DNA of 64,000 bases from Microbacterium fluvii (GCF_025515205.1 NZ_JAOPFX010000001.1:1550001-1614000), one strand, 5' to 3'; shown: positions 9,311-18,320, counted from the first letter of the stretch. A program made the numbers and translations. Notes: generated from the sequence alone by a model not told the origin.

Positions 9311-10038
9311 CGTGGGCCGGCCGCATCCGCCTCGCCGTGGGGCTTCTCGTCGTGTTCGCCGTCGTCGGCGCGTGCACGCTCGTGTTCACCCAGCGCCAGA
9401 CCAGGGCCGACAGCGTGAGTGCCGCCATGACCGCCGATGCGTTCTCGCTGGGCAGCGTCTATGCGGGCACGGTCGTCGATCAGAACGTCTCGGCGGGCGA
9501 CACCGTGGCGCAGGGCGACACGCTGTTCACGGTGCGCAGCCCGCAGCTCGCCCGTGATCTCGAACAGAAGGCGATCACCGCCGACGACCTCGGCGTGCCG
9601 GTCGACGACGACGGCACCTACGAGGTCGTCGCGAGCGTCGACGGCGTCGTCGCCGAGGTGCTGGCGCCCGCCGGCGACTTCGTGCAGGCCGGAGAGCTGC
9701 TGGCGACGATCGACCAGGCCGGTTCTCTGGCCGTGGCGGCGCAGTTCCAGCTGACCGCCCGCGACTACGGCAGGGTCGAGGCCGGCAGCACGGTGGAGCT
9801 GCTGCTGCCGGACAACCGGCGCATCTCGGGCCGCGTCGCCGAGATCGACGTCGAGACCGACAGCGGCTCGGCCCGCTCCACGATCGTCGTGGAGAGCCCG
9901 GCGCTGGCCGCGCACGCGATCGGCGGCCTCTATCAGCCGGGCACCCCGGTGACAGCGACGCTGCAGCTGCGCGACGACGGCCCCCTGGCGGGCATCACCG
10001 ACGCGTTCGGCGACTTCGTGCGGAAGATCGGCCTATGA
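9307..10038 (+). CDS. HlyD-like membrane-fusion-type protein
   Basis: A 243-residue protein with one N-terminal membrane helix (about residues 7-27) and an extracytoplasmic part. Two half lipoyl-like motifs are visible: GTVVDQNVSAGDTVAQGDTLFTV, and after a very short connector GVVAEVLAPAGDFVQAGELLATI. A beta-barrel region follows (GSTVELLLPDNRRISGRVAEI). Compared with HlyD/AcrA proteins it lacks the long alpha-helical hairpin, which is usual for Gram-positive versions that need not reach an outer membrane. In bacterial beta-glucan systems (for example the bgsA/bgsB pair) a small fusion-like protein accompanies the GT2 synthase and is needed for activity or export; that role is inferred here from position. 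It overlaps both neighbours by ATGA, which implies fixed stoichiometry. Confidence 0.8.
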   Translation: MTWAGRIRLAVGLLVVFAVVGACTLVFTQRQTRADSVSAAMTADAFSLGSVYAGTVVDQNVSAGDTVAQGDTLFTVRSPQLARDLEQKAITADDLGVPVDDDGTYEVVASVDGVVAEVLAPAGDFVQAGELLATIDQAGSLAVAAQFQLTARDYGRVEAGSTVELLLPDNRRISGRVAEIDVETDSGSARSTIVVESPALAAHAIGGLYQPGTPVTATLQLRDDGPLAGITDAFGDFVRKIGL

Positions 10039-12014
10039 GGCGGGCCCTGCGCGCGGCCGGCGCGGCCGGCGCGATCGCGGTGGCGCTCGTGGCGACGGCG
10101 TGCGCCCCGATGCGCGACGCGGGGCCGGCGGCCGGCCCCACGACCGTCGCCTCGCTGCCTGTGCAGCGCGTCGCCGACACGGGGACCGTGCGCGTCGCCG
10201 ACGGCCTCGCTCCGCCGACCAGCCGGTGGTTCTCGGGTCTCGCCTTCGGCGAGGCGCCGCAGCCGGTCTACCCGTACCCGATCGCGTTCGCCGTCACCGG
10301 CGGCGGGTTCGCGATCGACCTGCCCGCCGTCACCGCGACCGCCGACACGATCGCGGCGGGCTTCGCCGGTGGCCTCGAGGTCGACCTGGGCGCGAGCGGA
10401 TTCGAGATCGTCCGCTACGACCCGGTCTCGGTGACGCTGCGCCTGTGGGACGCCGCCGGCGACCTCGGCGACCTCACGATCGCCGAAGGCTCCCCCGTCG
10501 TGGCGTTCACGGCCTCCCGTGCGCTCACCCTCCGCGTGGGGGCGGAACTCTCCCCCGTCGCGGGAGGCTGGACGGCGACCGCCGACGACACCGTCTTCGC
10601 CCTCTCGGCCCCCGGCGCCGCCGTCAGCGGGACGAGCGTCGGGATGGATGCCGGTGGCACGGCCCAGTTCGTCGCGCCCGCTCCGGGGGCCGATCCCGCA
10701 GAGTGGCTCGCGGCGCTCGCCGCACCTGTCGCCGCCGTCGATGTCACATGGTCGACGGGCCCCACCGAAGTCCGCACACGCCTGACCTACCAGGGCACCT
10801 CGTCGACCGTGCTGGTGTCCTTTCCCGGCCACGACGACGCCGGCGGGCCCGACTGCGGCCTCGGCACGTACGACACCGCCTACGGCCGGGCCACGGCCTG
10901 TGCGGGCACCGAGCTGACCTGGTCGACGGCGGCGCTCACCCCCACCGATTCGTACGACCTCTCCGGACTCCCCACGGCCGATCGCCGTCAGCTGGTCGAC
11001 CAGGTGGCGGCCGATCTCGACGCCACGGCGCCGGCACCCGGCGACATCTATTACGGCGGCAAGGCGCTCTCGCGACTGGGCGCCCTGCTCTCGATCGCGC
11101 GGGGCCTCGGCGACGAGGCGCTCGCCGAACGGACCGCCGACAGACTCGAGACGGAGCTCGACCCGTGGGTCGACGCAGCGGCCTGCTCGGCGGCGAGCGC
11201 ACGCTGCTTCGTCTACGACGACGCGCTGCACCTGGTCGTCGGGCGCACACCGTCGTTCGGCTCGGAGCAGGGCAACGACCATCACTTCCACTACGGCTAC
11301 TTCTTCAGCGCGGCCGCGGCCCTCGTGGAGTACCGACCCGACGCGGCAGAGCACCTCGCCCCCGTGATCGATGCGCTCGCCGCCGACGTCGCGACGGGCT
11401 CGGTCGATCCCGAGATCCCGGCGCTGCGCGTCTTCGACCCCTACCGCGGACACTCGTGGGCGTCCGGACAGGCGCCCTTCGCCGACGGCAACAATCAGGA
11501 GTCCAGCTCCGAGGCGGTCGCCGCGTGGAACGGTCTGGCGCTGTGGGCAACGGCGACCGGCGACGACGATCTCGCGGCGCGGGCGACGTGGATGCTGTCT
11601 GTCGAAGCCGCGGCCGCGCTGAGCCTGTGGCTCGCCCCCGCCGAGCTTCCCTCCCCCTACGCCCACCAGATCGTCTCGCTCAGCTGGAGCGCCAAGCGCG
11701 ACTACGCGACGTGGTTCAGCGCGGAGCCCTCGGCGATCCTCGGCATCCAGCTGCTGCCGCTCGGGCCGATCGCCCTGCAGTACCTGGGCGGCGACTCCGA
11801 GCAGGTGGCGCGCGCCGTCGACGAGGCGGGCGGTGCGGCGGCGTTCCCCCGCGCGCTCGGCGACTATGTGCTGATGTATTCGGCGCTCGGCGGTGACGAA
11901 GCGGCCGCCGCGGCCGCCGCGGCTCTCGACGCACTGCCCGACACCGCGATCGACGACGGCAACTCGCGGTCGGCGATGCTGGCGTGGCTCGCGGGGGTCA
12001 GCAGCCGTCACTAG
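10035..12014 (+). CDS. GH81 endo-beta-1,3-glucanase lipoprotein
   Basis: A 659-residue glycoside hydrolase family 81 protein; this family cleaves beta-1,3-glucan with inversion of configuration. A lipoprotein signal is visible: Arg residues, a hydrophobic stretch and a VATAC lipobox with Cys at 23. The enzyme should thus be anchored on the outer face of the membrane. The GH81 core is recognisable by NDHHFHYGYFF (Asp 415, probable acid), GHSWASG, and DGNNQESSSEAVAAW (Glu 489 and Glu 493, probable base). An N-terminal beta-sandwich domain covers roughly residues 50-300. It is coupled by ATGA to the fusion-like protein and so to the GT2 synthase. This is the layout expected for an editing or release hydrolase of a glucan-producing machine; a separate role in feeding on fungal glucan is the main alternative. 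Confidence 0.85.
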   Translation: MRRALRAAGAAGAIAVALVATACAPMRDAGPAAGPTTVASLPVQRVADTGTVRVADGLAPPTSRWFSGLAFGEAPQPVYPYPIAFAVTGGGFAIDLPAVTATADTIAAGFAGGLEVDLGASGFEIVRYDPVSVTLRLWDAAGDLGDLTIAEGSPVVAFTASRALTLRVGAELSPVAGGWTATADDTVFALSAPGAAVSGTSVGMDAGGTAQFVAPAPGADPAEWLAALAAPVAAVDVTWSTGPTEVRTRLTYQGTSSTVLVSFPGHDDAGGPDCGLGTYDTAYGRATACAGTELTWSTAALTPTDSYDLSGLPTADRRQLVDQVAADLDATAPAPGDIYYGGKALSRLGALLSIARGLGDEALAERTADRLETELDPWVDAAACSAASARCFVYDDALHLVVGRTPSFGSEQGNDHHFHYGYFFSAAAALVEYRPDAAEHLAPVIDALAADVATGSVDPEIPALRVFDPYRGHSWASGQAPFADGNNQESSSEAVAAWNGLALWATATGDDDLAARATWMLSVEAAAALSLWLAPAELPSPYAHQIVSLSWSAKRDYATWFSAEPSAILGIQLLPLGPIALQYLGGDSEQVARAVDEAGGAAAFPRALGDYVLMYSALGGDEAAAAAAAALDALPDTAIDDGNSRSAMLAWLAGVSSRH

Positions 12015-12017
12015 GGT
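12012..12017 (+). promoter_or_regulatory. -10 element of the sugar-porter gene
   Basis: TAGGGT begins on the TAG stop codon of the GH81 gene and ends 6 bp before the ATG at 12024. This is the spacing used by the leaderless genes of this window. The transporter may therefore be transcribed on its own as well as from the upstream cassette. Confidence 0.45.
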
Positions 12018-12023
12018 GACAGG

Positions 12024-13460
12024 ATGAGCGACTCCGGCACGATCCCCTCCGACGCCTTCTCGCTGCGCAGCCCCTACGGCCGCCGTGCGATCGCGCTGTC
12101 GATCGCGGCCGCCGTGGGCGGATTCCTCTTCGGCTTCGACTCGTCGGTCATCAACGGCGCCGTCGACTCGATCCAGCAGGATTTCGGCCTCAACGACGTC
12201 GTCACGGGGTTCGTCGTCGCCGTCGCGCTGCTGGGCTGCGCCGTCGGCGCCGTGCTCGCCGGCAACCTCAGCGATCGGTGGGGGCGGCTGAAGGTCATGC
12301 TGCTGGGCGCCGTGATGTTCTTCGCCAGTTCGATCGGGGCCGCGTTCGCGTTCTCGGTGTGGGACCTCGGGCTCTGGCGCGTGATCGGGGGCCTGGGCAT
12401 CGGCATCGCCTCGGTCGTGGCGCCCGCCTACATCGCCGAGGTCGCCCCTCGCCAGATCCGCGGCGGGCTCGCCTCGCTGCAGCAGCTGGCGATCACCCTC
12501 GGCATCTTCACGGCGCTGCTGAGCGACGCCCTGCTGGCGGGCACTGCGGGCGGCGCCGACGAGGTGCTGTGGTTCGGCATGGAGGCGTGGCGGTGGATGT
12601 TCCTCGTCGGCACGATCCCGGCGGCGGTCTACGGCATCCTCTCGTTCACGGTTCCGGAGTCGCCGCGCTTCCTCATCGCGCAGGGGCGGTCGGACCAGGC
12701 CCGCGCGATCTTCGAGCGCCTCGTGCCGCCCGCCGATCTCGAGCACACGATGCGCGACCTGCAGACCGCGATCGAGGCCGACCGGCGCAACGCCGGCGTC
12801 TCGCTGCGCGGGCCGGTGTTCGGGCTGCAGCGCATCGTCTGGATCGGCATCATCCTGTCGGTGTTCCAGCAGTTCGTCGGCATCAACGTGATCTTCTACT
12901 ACTCGACGAGCCTGTGGGCCTCGGTCGGGTTCGACGAGAGCGATTCGTTCACGATCAGCGTCGCGACGGCCGTGACGAACGTGCTCGTCACCCTCGTGGC
13001 GATCTTCCTCGTCGACCGCATCGGGCGAAAGCCGATCCTGCTCACCGGATCGGTGCTGATGGCGGTGTCGCTCGCGACGATGGCGGTGGCCTTCGTCTTC
13101 GCCGAGGGCACGGGAGACGACGTGTCGCTCCCCGGAGCGTGGGGGCCGATCGCCCTCGTCGCCGCGAACGTGTTCGTGGTCGGGTTCGGTGCGTCGTGGG
13201 GCCCGCTCGTGTGGGTGCTGCTCGGCGAGATCTTCCCGAGCCGCATCCGCGGAAAGGCGCTGGGCGTGGCGGCGGGCGCCCAGTGGATCGCGAACTTCCT
13301 CGTGACGGTCACCTTCCCCGCCATGAGCGGCTGGTCGCTGCCGGCGACCTACGGCATGTACGCGGTGTTCGCGGCTCTCTCGTTCGTCTACGTCGCCTGG
13401 CGCATCCCCGAGACCAAGGGCATGGAGCTGGAGCAGACCGAGACGCTGTTCACGAGGTGA
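12024..13460 (+). CDS. MFS sugar porter (XylE/GalP-type sugar:H+ symporter)
   Basis: A 478-residue, 12-helix transporter with the complete sugar-porter signature set: GGFLFGFDSSVINGAV in helix 1, DRWGRLKVML between helices 2 and 3, PESPRFLIAQGR before the central loop, QQFVGINVIFYYS in helix 7, DRIGRKPILL between helices 8 and 9, and PETKGMELEQ at the end. The family takes up hexoses or pentoses with protons. The QQFVGIN motif is the sugar-binding part of helix 7, but the substrate cannot be fixed from sequence. The gene starts 9 bp after the GH81 stop, so it could import glucose released by that enzyme. Its stop overlaps the next transporter as GTGA. Confidence 0.92.
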   Translation: MSDSGTIPSDAFSLRSPYGRRAIALSIAAAVGGFLFGFDSSVINGAVDSIQQDFGLNDVVTGFVVAVALLGCAVGAVLAGNLSDRWGRLKVMLLGAVMFFASSIGAAFAFSVWDLGLWRVIGGLGIGIASVVAPAYIAEVAPRQIRGGLASLQQLAITLGIFTALLSDALLAGTAGGADEVLWFGMEAWRWMFLVGTIPAAVYGILSFTVPESPRFLIAQGRSDQARAIFERLVPPADLEHTMRDLQTAIEADRRNAGVSLRGPVFGLQRIVWIGIILSVFQQFVGINVIFYYSTSLWASVGFDESDSFTISVATAVTNVLVTLVAIFLVDRIGRKPILLTGSVLMAVSLATMAVAFVFAEGTGDDVSLPGAWGPIALVAANVFVVGFGASWGPLVWVLLGEIFPSRIRGKALGVAAGAQWIANFLVTVTFPAMSGWSLPATYGMYAVFAALSFVYVAWRIPETKGMELEQTETLFTR

Positions 13461-14686
13461 TCGGGGAGTTCATCGCGCCCCGGCGTCTGGGCCGGGACTT
13501 CCGGTGGCTGCTGGCGTCGTCGTGGACGAGCAACCTCGGCGACGGCATCGCTCTGGCGGCCGCTCCGCTGCTGATCGCGTCACTGACCTCGTCGCCGCTG
13601 CTGGTGGCGGCGGGCGCCATGATGCAGTACCTGCCCTGGCTGCTGTTCGGCCTGCTCGCGGGGGCCGTCGCCGACCGGCACGACCGGCGCAGGCTCGTGA
13701 TGCTCGCCAACGGCCTGCGTGCGGTGATCGTGCTCGCGCTGGTCGCCGTGCTGGTGACCGGCCACGCCACCGTGTGGATGGTGCTGGCCACGGCGTTCCT
13801 CTACGGCACGGCCGAGGTCTTCGCCGACTCGGCCGGCAGCACGCTGCTGCCGATGCTCGTGGGCCCCGCCGACCTCGGCATCGGGAACGCGCGGATGCAG
13901 GCCGGATACCTCGTCGCCAATCAGCTCGCGGGGCCGCCGCTGGGTGCCTTCCTGTTCGCGCTCGGGTCGTTCTGGCCGTTCCTGCTGCAGGTGCTGTGCG
14001 TCGCGCTGGCGGTCGTGCTGATCTCTCGGATCGCGCACACTCCCGTCCCCGACCGAGGCGCAGGCACGGCCACGACGCACGCCATCCGCGAAGGCCTGAC
14101 GTGGCTCAGACACAACGCCCCGGTGCGCACCCTCGTGATCATCATCCTGGTGTTCAACATCACCTGGGCGGCCCCCTGGAGCGTGCTCGTGCTCTATGCC
14201 ACCGAGCGGCTGGGACTGGGGCCGGTCGGCTACGGCGCCCTGACGACCGCGACCGCCGTGGGCGGAATGATCTCGGTGTTCGCCTTCGGGTGGCTCGAGC
14301 GCCACGTGTCGTTCTCGACGCTCATGCGGGTGTGCCTGTCGGCGGAGGTGCTCATGCACCTCGGGTTCGCCCTGACGACCTCGCCGCTCGTGGCGTTCGC
14401 GATCATGTTCGGCTTCGGTCTGTATGCGTTCGTCTGGGGCACGATCTCGACGACCGTGCGTCAGCGGCTCGTTCCCCTCGAGCTGCAGGGACGCATCGCG
14501 TCGGTGAACATGGTGGGCGTGTTCGGCGGGCTCGTGATCGGGCAGTTCATCGGGGGCCTGCTCGCCCAGAGCTTCGGGCTGACGGCGCCCTGGTGGTTCG
14601 CCTTCGCCGGCTCCGCACTCACGCTCGCGATCGTGTGGCGACCGATCACGGCCATCGCCGCCGCCCCGCCGGTGCGGGAGGGGTGA
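13457..14686 (+). CDS. MFS transporter, MFS_3/EntS-like efflux type
   Basis: A 409-residue major facilitator protein of the type that includes enterobactin and macrolide exporters. The N-terminal half has SSWTSNLGDGIALAAAPLL and the A-motif-like GAVADRHDRRRLVML between helices 2 and 3. The family signature GTAEVFADSAGSTLLPMLV and the helix-4/5 loop NARMQAGYLVANQLAGPPLG follow. Translation from GTG 13457 overlaps the sugar-porter stop as GTGA, so the two are coupled even though they belong to different MFS families. The substrate is unknown. It ends 20 bp from the convergent tatD gene, with no clear terminator between. Confidence 0.85.
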   Translation: MIGEFIAPRRLGRDFRWLLASSWTSNLGDGIALAAAPLLIASLTSSPLLVAAGAMMQYLPWLLFGLLAGAVADRHDRRRLVMLANGLRAVIVLALVAVLVTGHATVWMVLATAFLYGTAEVFADSAGSTLLPMLVGPADLGIGNARMQAGYLVANQLAGPPLGAFLFALGSFWPFLLQVLCVALAVVLISRIAHTPVPDRGAGTATTHAIREGLTWLRHNAPVRTLVIIILVFNITWAAPWSVLVLYATERLGLGPVGYGALTTATAVGGMISVFAFGWLERHVSFSTLMRVCLSAEVLMHLGFALTTSPLVAFAIMFGFGLYAFVWGTISTTVRQRLVPLELQGRIASVNMVGVFGGLVIGQFIGGLLAQSFGLTAPWWFAFAGSALTLAIVWRPITAIAAAPPVREG

Positions 14687-14705
14687 GTCGCCGGCTCAGG
14701 CGCCC

Positions 14706-15605
14706 TCAGTCGTCGAACGAGCCGTAGACGGCGAGCGTGTTGGCCGCCAGCTGCGCGCACAGCTCGTCGATGTCGACGTCGAGTTCGGCCGCCATGAAGC
14801 GCACCGTCACCGGCACGAGGTAGGGCGCGTTCGGGCGCCCGCGGTGCGGCGTGGGCGTGAGGAACGGCGCGTCGGTCTCGACGAGGATGCGATCGCGCGG
14901 CGTCACGGCGAGGGCATCGCGCAGGTTCTGCGCGTTCTTGAAGGTGATGTTGCCCGCGAACGAGAGGTAGCACCCGCGCCCGGTCGCGATGCGGGCCATC
15001 TCGGCGTCGCCCGAGAAGCAGTGGAAGACCGTGCGATCGGGCGCCCCGACGCGTTGGAGGGTCTCGAGAACGGCGTCGTGGGAGTCTCGGTCGTGGATCT
15101 GCATCGCGATGTCGTGCTTCTTGGCCAGCGCGATGTGCGCCTCGAAGCTCGCGAACTGCGCCGGCAGTCCCTCATCGCCGGTGCGGAAGAAGTCGAGTCC
15201 CGTCTCGCCGATCGCGCGCACGCGCGGCTGTGCCGCCAGCTCGTCGATCACGGCGATCGCCTCGTCGAGCATTCCCTGCTCGGCATAGGCCGGCGCCTCG
15301 TTCGGGTGGATCGCCACGGCGGCGAGCACCCGGGGATGGGATGCCGCCGCCCACGCCGACCATCGGCTCGAGTCGATGTCGCCGCCGGCCTGCACGACGC
15401 CGGCCACCCCGACCGCGGCGGCGCGGTCGAGCTGCTCGTCGAGCGACAGGCCGCCGGTGCCGGAGCCGGCCGAAGGGCCGTCTTCGATCTCGAGGTGCGC
15501 GTGGTTGTCGTACACGGCCACGGCGAGCGGCTCGGGCGCGTCGGGGTAGGTCACATCGCGCGCGCCCTTCTCGCGCTGCCGCACGTATTGGCTCGGATCG
15601 GTCAT
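14706..15605 (-). CDS. tatD: TatD-family metal-dependent DNase/hydrolase
   Basis: A 299-residue TIM-barrel hydrolase; family members are divalent-metal 3'-5' exonucleases on DNA and RNA. All metal ligands are present: HAH in YDNHAHLEIE, Glu in AIGETGLDFF, His in MQIHDRDSHD, His in TVFHCFSGD, and Asp in VETDAPFLTP. The ATG overlaps the metG stop (ATGA), the standard metG-tatD order in actinobacteria. The N-terminus carries about 30 residues ahead of the barrel (MTDPSQYVRQREKGARDVTY), a common actinobacterial extension. In many relatives rpfB and rsmA come next; here the accessory sugar/polysaccharide block intervenes. Confidence 0.93.
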   Translation of the reverse strand: MTDPSQYVRQREKGARDVTYPDAPEPLAVAVYDNHAHLEIEDGPSAGSGTGGLSLDEQLDRAAAVGVAGVVQAGGDIDSSRWSAWAAASHPRVLAAVAIHPNEAPAYAEQGMLDEAIAVIDELAAQPRVRAIGETGLDFFRTGDEGLPAQFASFEAHIALAKKHDIAMQIHDRDSHDAVLETLQRVGAPDRTVFHCFSGDAEMARIATGRGCYLSFAGNITFKNAQNLRDALAVTPRDRILVETDAPFLTPTPHRGRPNAPYLVPVTVRFMAAELDVDIDELCAQLAANTLAVYGSFDD

Positions 15606-17179
15606 ACCGACTGCTCGACGCGGGGGAACAGCGGCGCGAGCCCGTTGACCGACGTGCCGGGGCGCAGCACCCCCCACCGACCCGCCTCGCGCAGCGGCTG
15701 ATCCTGCAGGCGGCCGATCGCCTCGGCGGCACCCAGGGCGATCCACAGCTTCTCGGTCGAGATCGGCATCACCGGCGACAGCAGCACCGCGAGCGCACGC
15801 AGGCCCTCCGCCGCCGTGTACAGCACAGTGCCCAGGCGCGCGCGCTGTGCGTCGTCTTTGGCCAGCGCCCACGGCTCGTTGTCGGTGATGTAGCCGTTGA
15901 GCGCATCGACGATCGTCCAGATCGCCGAGATCGCCTCATCGATGCGGAATCGCTCGATGGCGTCGTCGGCGGCGGCAGCCGCATCCGCCACGACCTTCTG
16001 GATCTCGAGGTCGCCCTCGAGGTAGTCGGCCGCGGGCGGCAGCACGCCCTCGTAGTAGCGCTCGATCATCGCCGTCGTGCGCGAGGCGAGGTTGCCGAAT
16101 CCGTTGGCGAGCTCGGCCTGGTAGCGGGCCGAGAGGTCTTCCCACGAGAACGAGCCGTCCTGACCGAAGGCGATGGCAGAGAGGAAGTAGAACCGGTACG
16201 CGTCGGAGCCGAACACGTCGGTGATCTCGGTGGGTGCGATGCCGGTGAGCTTCGACTTCGACATCTTCTCACCGCCCACCAGCAGCCAGCCGTGCGCGAA
16301 GACGCCGCGGGGCACGTCGAGGCCGGCAGCCATCAGCATCGCCGGCCAGATGACGGCATGGAAGCGCAGGATGTCTTTGCCGACCACGTGATAGGCCGGC
16401 CAGCGTCGCGCGAACTCGGCCTGATCCTCGCCGAAGCCGACCGCCGTCGCGTAGTTGAGCAGCGCGTCGACCCACACGTAGATGACGTGCGACGGGTCCC
16501 ACGGCACCTCGATGCCCCAGTCGAAGGCGCTCCGCGAGATCGAGAGGTCCTTCAGACCCTGCTTGACGAACGAGACGACCTCGTTGCGCGCCGAATCGGG
16601 GCGGATGAAGTCGGGCTGGGTCTTGTAGAGCTCGAGCAGGCGATCGCCGAACTCGCTGAGCTTGAAGAAGTAGTTCTTCTCCTGCAGCAGCTCCAGCGGC
16701 TTGGAGTGGATCGCGCAGACCTTGAGCCCCTCGAAGGCGCCGGTGCCGTCGACGATCTCGGACTCGGGCTTGAACTCCTCGCACCCCACGCAGTACAGCG
16801 CCTCGTACTCGCCGGCGTAGATGTAGCCGCGGTCGTAGATCGCCTGCACGAACTTCTGCACGCGCTCCTCGTGACGCGGCTGGGTCGTGCGGATGAAGTC
16901 GTCGTTGGCCACGTCGAGGGTCTGCAGCAGCGGGAACCACGCCTCGGTCACGAGCTTGTCGACCCACTCCTGCGGGGTGACGCCGTTGGCCGCGGCAGCA
17001 CGCAGCATCTTCTGGCCGTGCTCGTCGGTGCCCGTCAGCATCCAGGTGTCGTCGCCCGACTGGCGGTGCCAGCGCGCGAGGGTGTCGACCGCCACGGTCG
17101 TGTAGCCGTGGCCGATGTGGGGCACGTCGCTCGGATAGTAGATGGGCGTCGTGATGTAGAAGGAGCGGCCGGAAGTCAC
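15602..17179 (-). CDS. metG: Methionyl-tRNA synthetase
   Basis: A class I aminoacyl-tRNA synthetase of 525 residues that charges tRNA-Met. The HIGH motif appears as PHIGHGY near residues 20-26 and the KMSKS loop as GEKMSKSKLTG. The connective domain carries one CxxC metal knuckle (YCVGCEEF). The C-terminal EMAP-like tRNA-binding domain of longer MetG forms is absent, as usual for actinobacteria. GTG 17179 is the start: TAGAAT (minus strand 17191-17186) lies 6 bp upstream, so the message is predicted to be leaderless. It overlaps tatD at its 3' end. Confidence 0.96.
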   Translation of the reverse strand: MTSGRSFYITTPIYYPSDVPHIGHGYTTVAVDTLARWHRQSGDDTWMLTGTDEHGQKMLRAAAANGVTPQEWVDKLVTEAWFPLLQTLDVANDDFIRTTQPRHEERVQKFVQAIYDRGYIYAGEYEALYCVGCEEFKPESEIVDGTGAFEGLKVCAIHSKPLELLQEKNYFFKLSEFGDRLLELYKTQPDFIRPDSARNEVVSFVKQGLKDLSISRSAFDWGIEVPWDPSHVIYVWVDALLNYATAVGFGEDQAEFARRWPAYHVVGKDILRFHAVIWPAMLMAAGLDVPRGVFAHGWLLVGGEKMSKSKLTGIAPTEITDVFGSDAYRFYFLSAIAFGQDGSFSWEDLSARYQAELANGFGNLASRTTAMIERYYEGVLPPAADYLEGDLEIQKVVADAAAAADDAIERFRIDEAISAIWTIVDALNGYITDNEPWALAKDDAQRARLGTVLYTAAEGLRALAVLLSPVMPISTEKLWIALGAAEAIGRLQDQPLREAGRWGVLRPGTSVNGLAPLFPRVEQSV

Positions 17180-17185
17180 CAGTGA

Positions 17186-17191
17186 ATTCTA
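17186..17191 (-). promoter_or_regulatory. -10 element of metG, leaderless type
   Basis: TAGAAT on the minus strand, followed by the 6-bp spacer TCACTG and then the GTG start of metG. There is no Shine-Dalgarno sequence in the 6 bp. Confidence 0.65.
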
Positions 17192-17243
17192 GTTCGCGCG
17201 GATGCCGCCGCTTCGCGTATGACGTGGCCGGCCAGGCGAGGGC

Positions 17244-18269
17244 TCAGGCGCTGACGCGTCGAACGAGGGTCGTGGGCAGTACGACGGACTCGCGCGGGTG
17301 ACCGGCGATCAGGTCGAGCACCATCTCGACCATCATCGTCGAGATCTCCGGCCAGGGCTGTCGCATCGTCGTCAGCGGCGGATCGTGGGTCTCGGCCAGC
17401 CCGGAGTCGTCGAAGCCCGCGATGGCGAGGTCTTCCGGCACCCGCCGGCCGAGCTTGCGGGCCGCGGCGGTCGCACCGACGGCCATGATGTCGGACGCGG
17501 CGAAGACGGCGTCGATGTCGGGCGCGCGCTCGAGCAGCCGCGTCATGGCGGCAGCGCCAGCTTCGCTGTCATAGCGGTCCTGCTCGACCAGCCCGGGGTC
17601 GAACCGGTCGCCCATCACCTCGCGGAATCCGTCGAGCCGGTGGCGACCGCCCGGAGTGTCGTTGGGGCCCGTGATGATGGCGATCCTGCGGTAGTCCTGC
17701 TCGAGGAGGTAGCGCGTCATGACGCGCGCAGACTCGACCTCGTCGACCGACACGGTGGGAACGTGGATGCGGTCGCCCAGGGGAACGCCGGTGCACACGG
17801 TCGGCACTCCCGCGGCGATGAGCGAGGCCAGCAGCGGGTCGGACTCGTGCGACGAGATCAGCAGCACGCCGTCGACGTGGCCGGCCCGCACGTAGTGCTC
17901 GACATTGGCGCGCTCGGCGGGGCTGTCGGCGATGAGCAGCACGAGGGTCATCGACCGCTGGGCGAGCGCTTCGGTGGCCCCCCGGAGCAGGAGCGCGAAG
18001 GTGGGGTCGGCGAACAGCAGATGCTGCGGCTCTGTGAGCAGGAACGCGACGGAGTTCGCCCGCCCGGTGGCGAGGCTGCGTGCCGCGTGATTGGCCGTGT
18101 ACCCCGTGCGACGGATGGCGTCGTCGACGGCCGCCCGCGCGTCGGGCGACACCCAGTGCCCGCCGTTGATGACGCGCGAGACGGTGCCGCGCGAGACGCC
18201 CGCCGCCGCCGCGACGTCGCGGATCGTGGGGCGCCGGCGTCCGTCGGCGGACTCCGGCGACTGTTCCAT
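17244..18269 (-). CDS. LacI-family regulator of the beta-galactoside operon
   Basis: A 341-residue repressor with an N-terminal LacI-type HTH (TIRDVAAAAGVSRGTVSRVIN, about residues 15-35), a hinge, and a periplasmic-binding-protein-like effector domain. That domain includes the family stretches GVLLISSHESDPLL, RIAIITGPNDTPGG and AVFAASDIMAVGA. ATG 18269 is the only plausible start near the HTH. The gene is divergent from a GH42 beta-galactosidase. Two copies of a 17-bp sequence containing a near-palindrome centred on CG lie in the shared 188-bp region, which makes it very likely that this protein represses both transcripts. A galactoside as inducer is inferred from the enzyme. Confidence 0.93.
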   Translation of the reverse strand: MEQSPESADGRRRPTIRDVAAAAGVSRGTVSRVINGGHWVSPDARAAVDDAIRRTGYTANHAARSLATGRANSVAFLLTEPQHLLFADPTFALLLRGATEALAQRSMTLVLLIADSPAERANVEHYVRAGHVDGVLLISSHESDPLLASLIAAGVPTVCTGVPLGDRIHVPTVSVDEVESARVMTRYLLEQDYRRIAIITGPNDTPGGRHRLDGFREVMGDRFDPGLVEQDRYDSEAGAAAMTRLLERAPDIDAVFAASDIMAVGATAAARKLGRRVPEDLAIAGFDDSGLAETHDPPLTTMRQPWPEISTMMVEMVLDLIAGHPRESVVLPTTLVRRVSA

Positions 18270-18303
18270 GACTCGTGACTCTACATCGTCGGCGGCGCGA
18301 GGG

Positions 18304-18320
18304 TGGGACCGGTCACAGTT
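18304..18320 (+). promoter_or_regulatory. LacI-type operator 1
   Basis: TGGGACCGGTCACAGTT is an exact 17-bp copy of the sequence at 18372. Its first 14 bp (TGGGACCGGTCACA) are a near-palindrome with a central CG, two mismatched positions, and an even-length symmetry. This is the form bound by LacI-family dimers. It lies close to the lacI side and could mediate autoregulation or looping. Confidence 0.7.

Noticed and set aside
10035..12014. The GH81 gene as a purely nutritional secreted glucanase unrelated to the GT2.
   Set aside because: Not excluded, but the ATGA coupling through the fusion-like protein to the synthase, the lipoprotein anchor and the common operon make a biosynthetic role the better reading.
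16400..16500. A possible CRISPR array or tandem repeat was looked for in all gaps.
   Set aside because: No regularly spaced repeats with unique spacers exist; gaps between genes are all shorter than about 200 bp.
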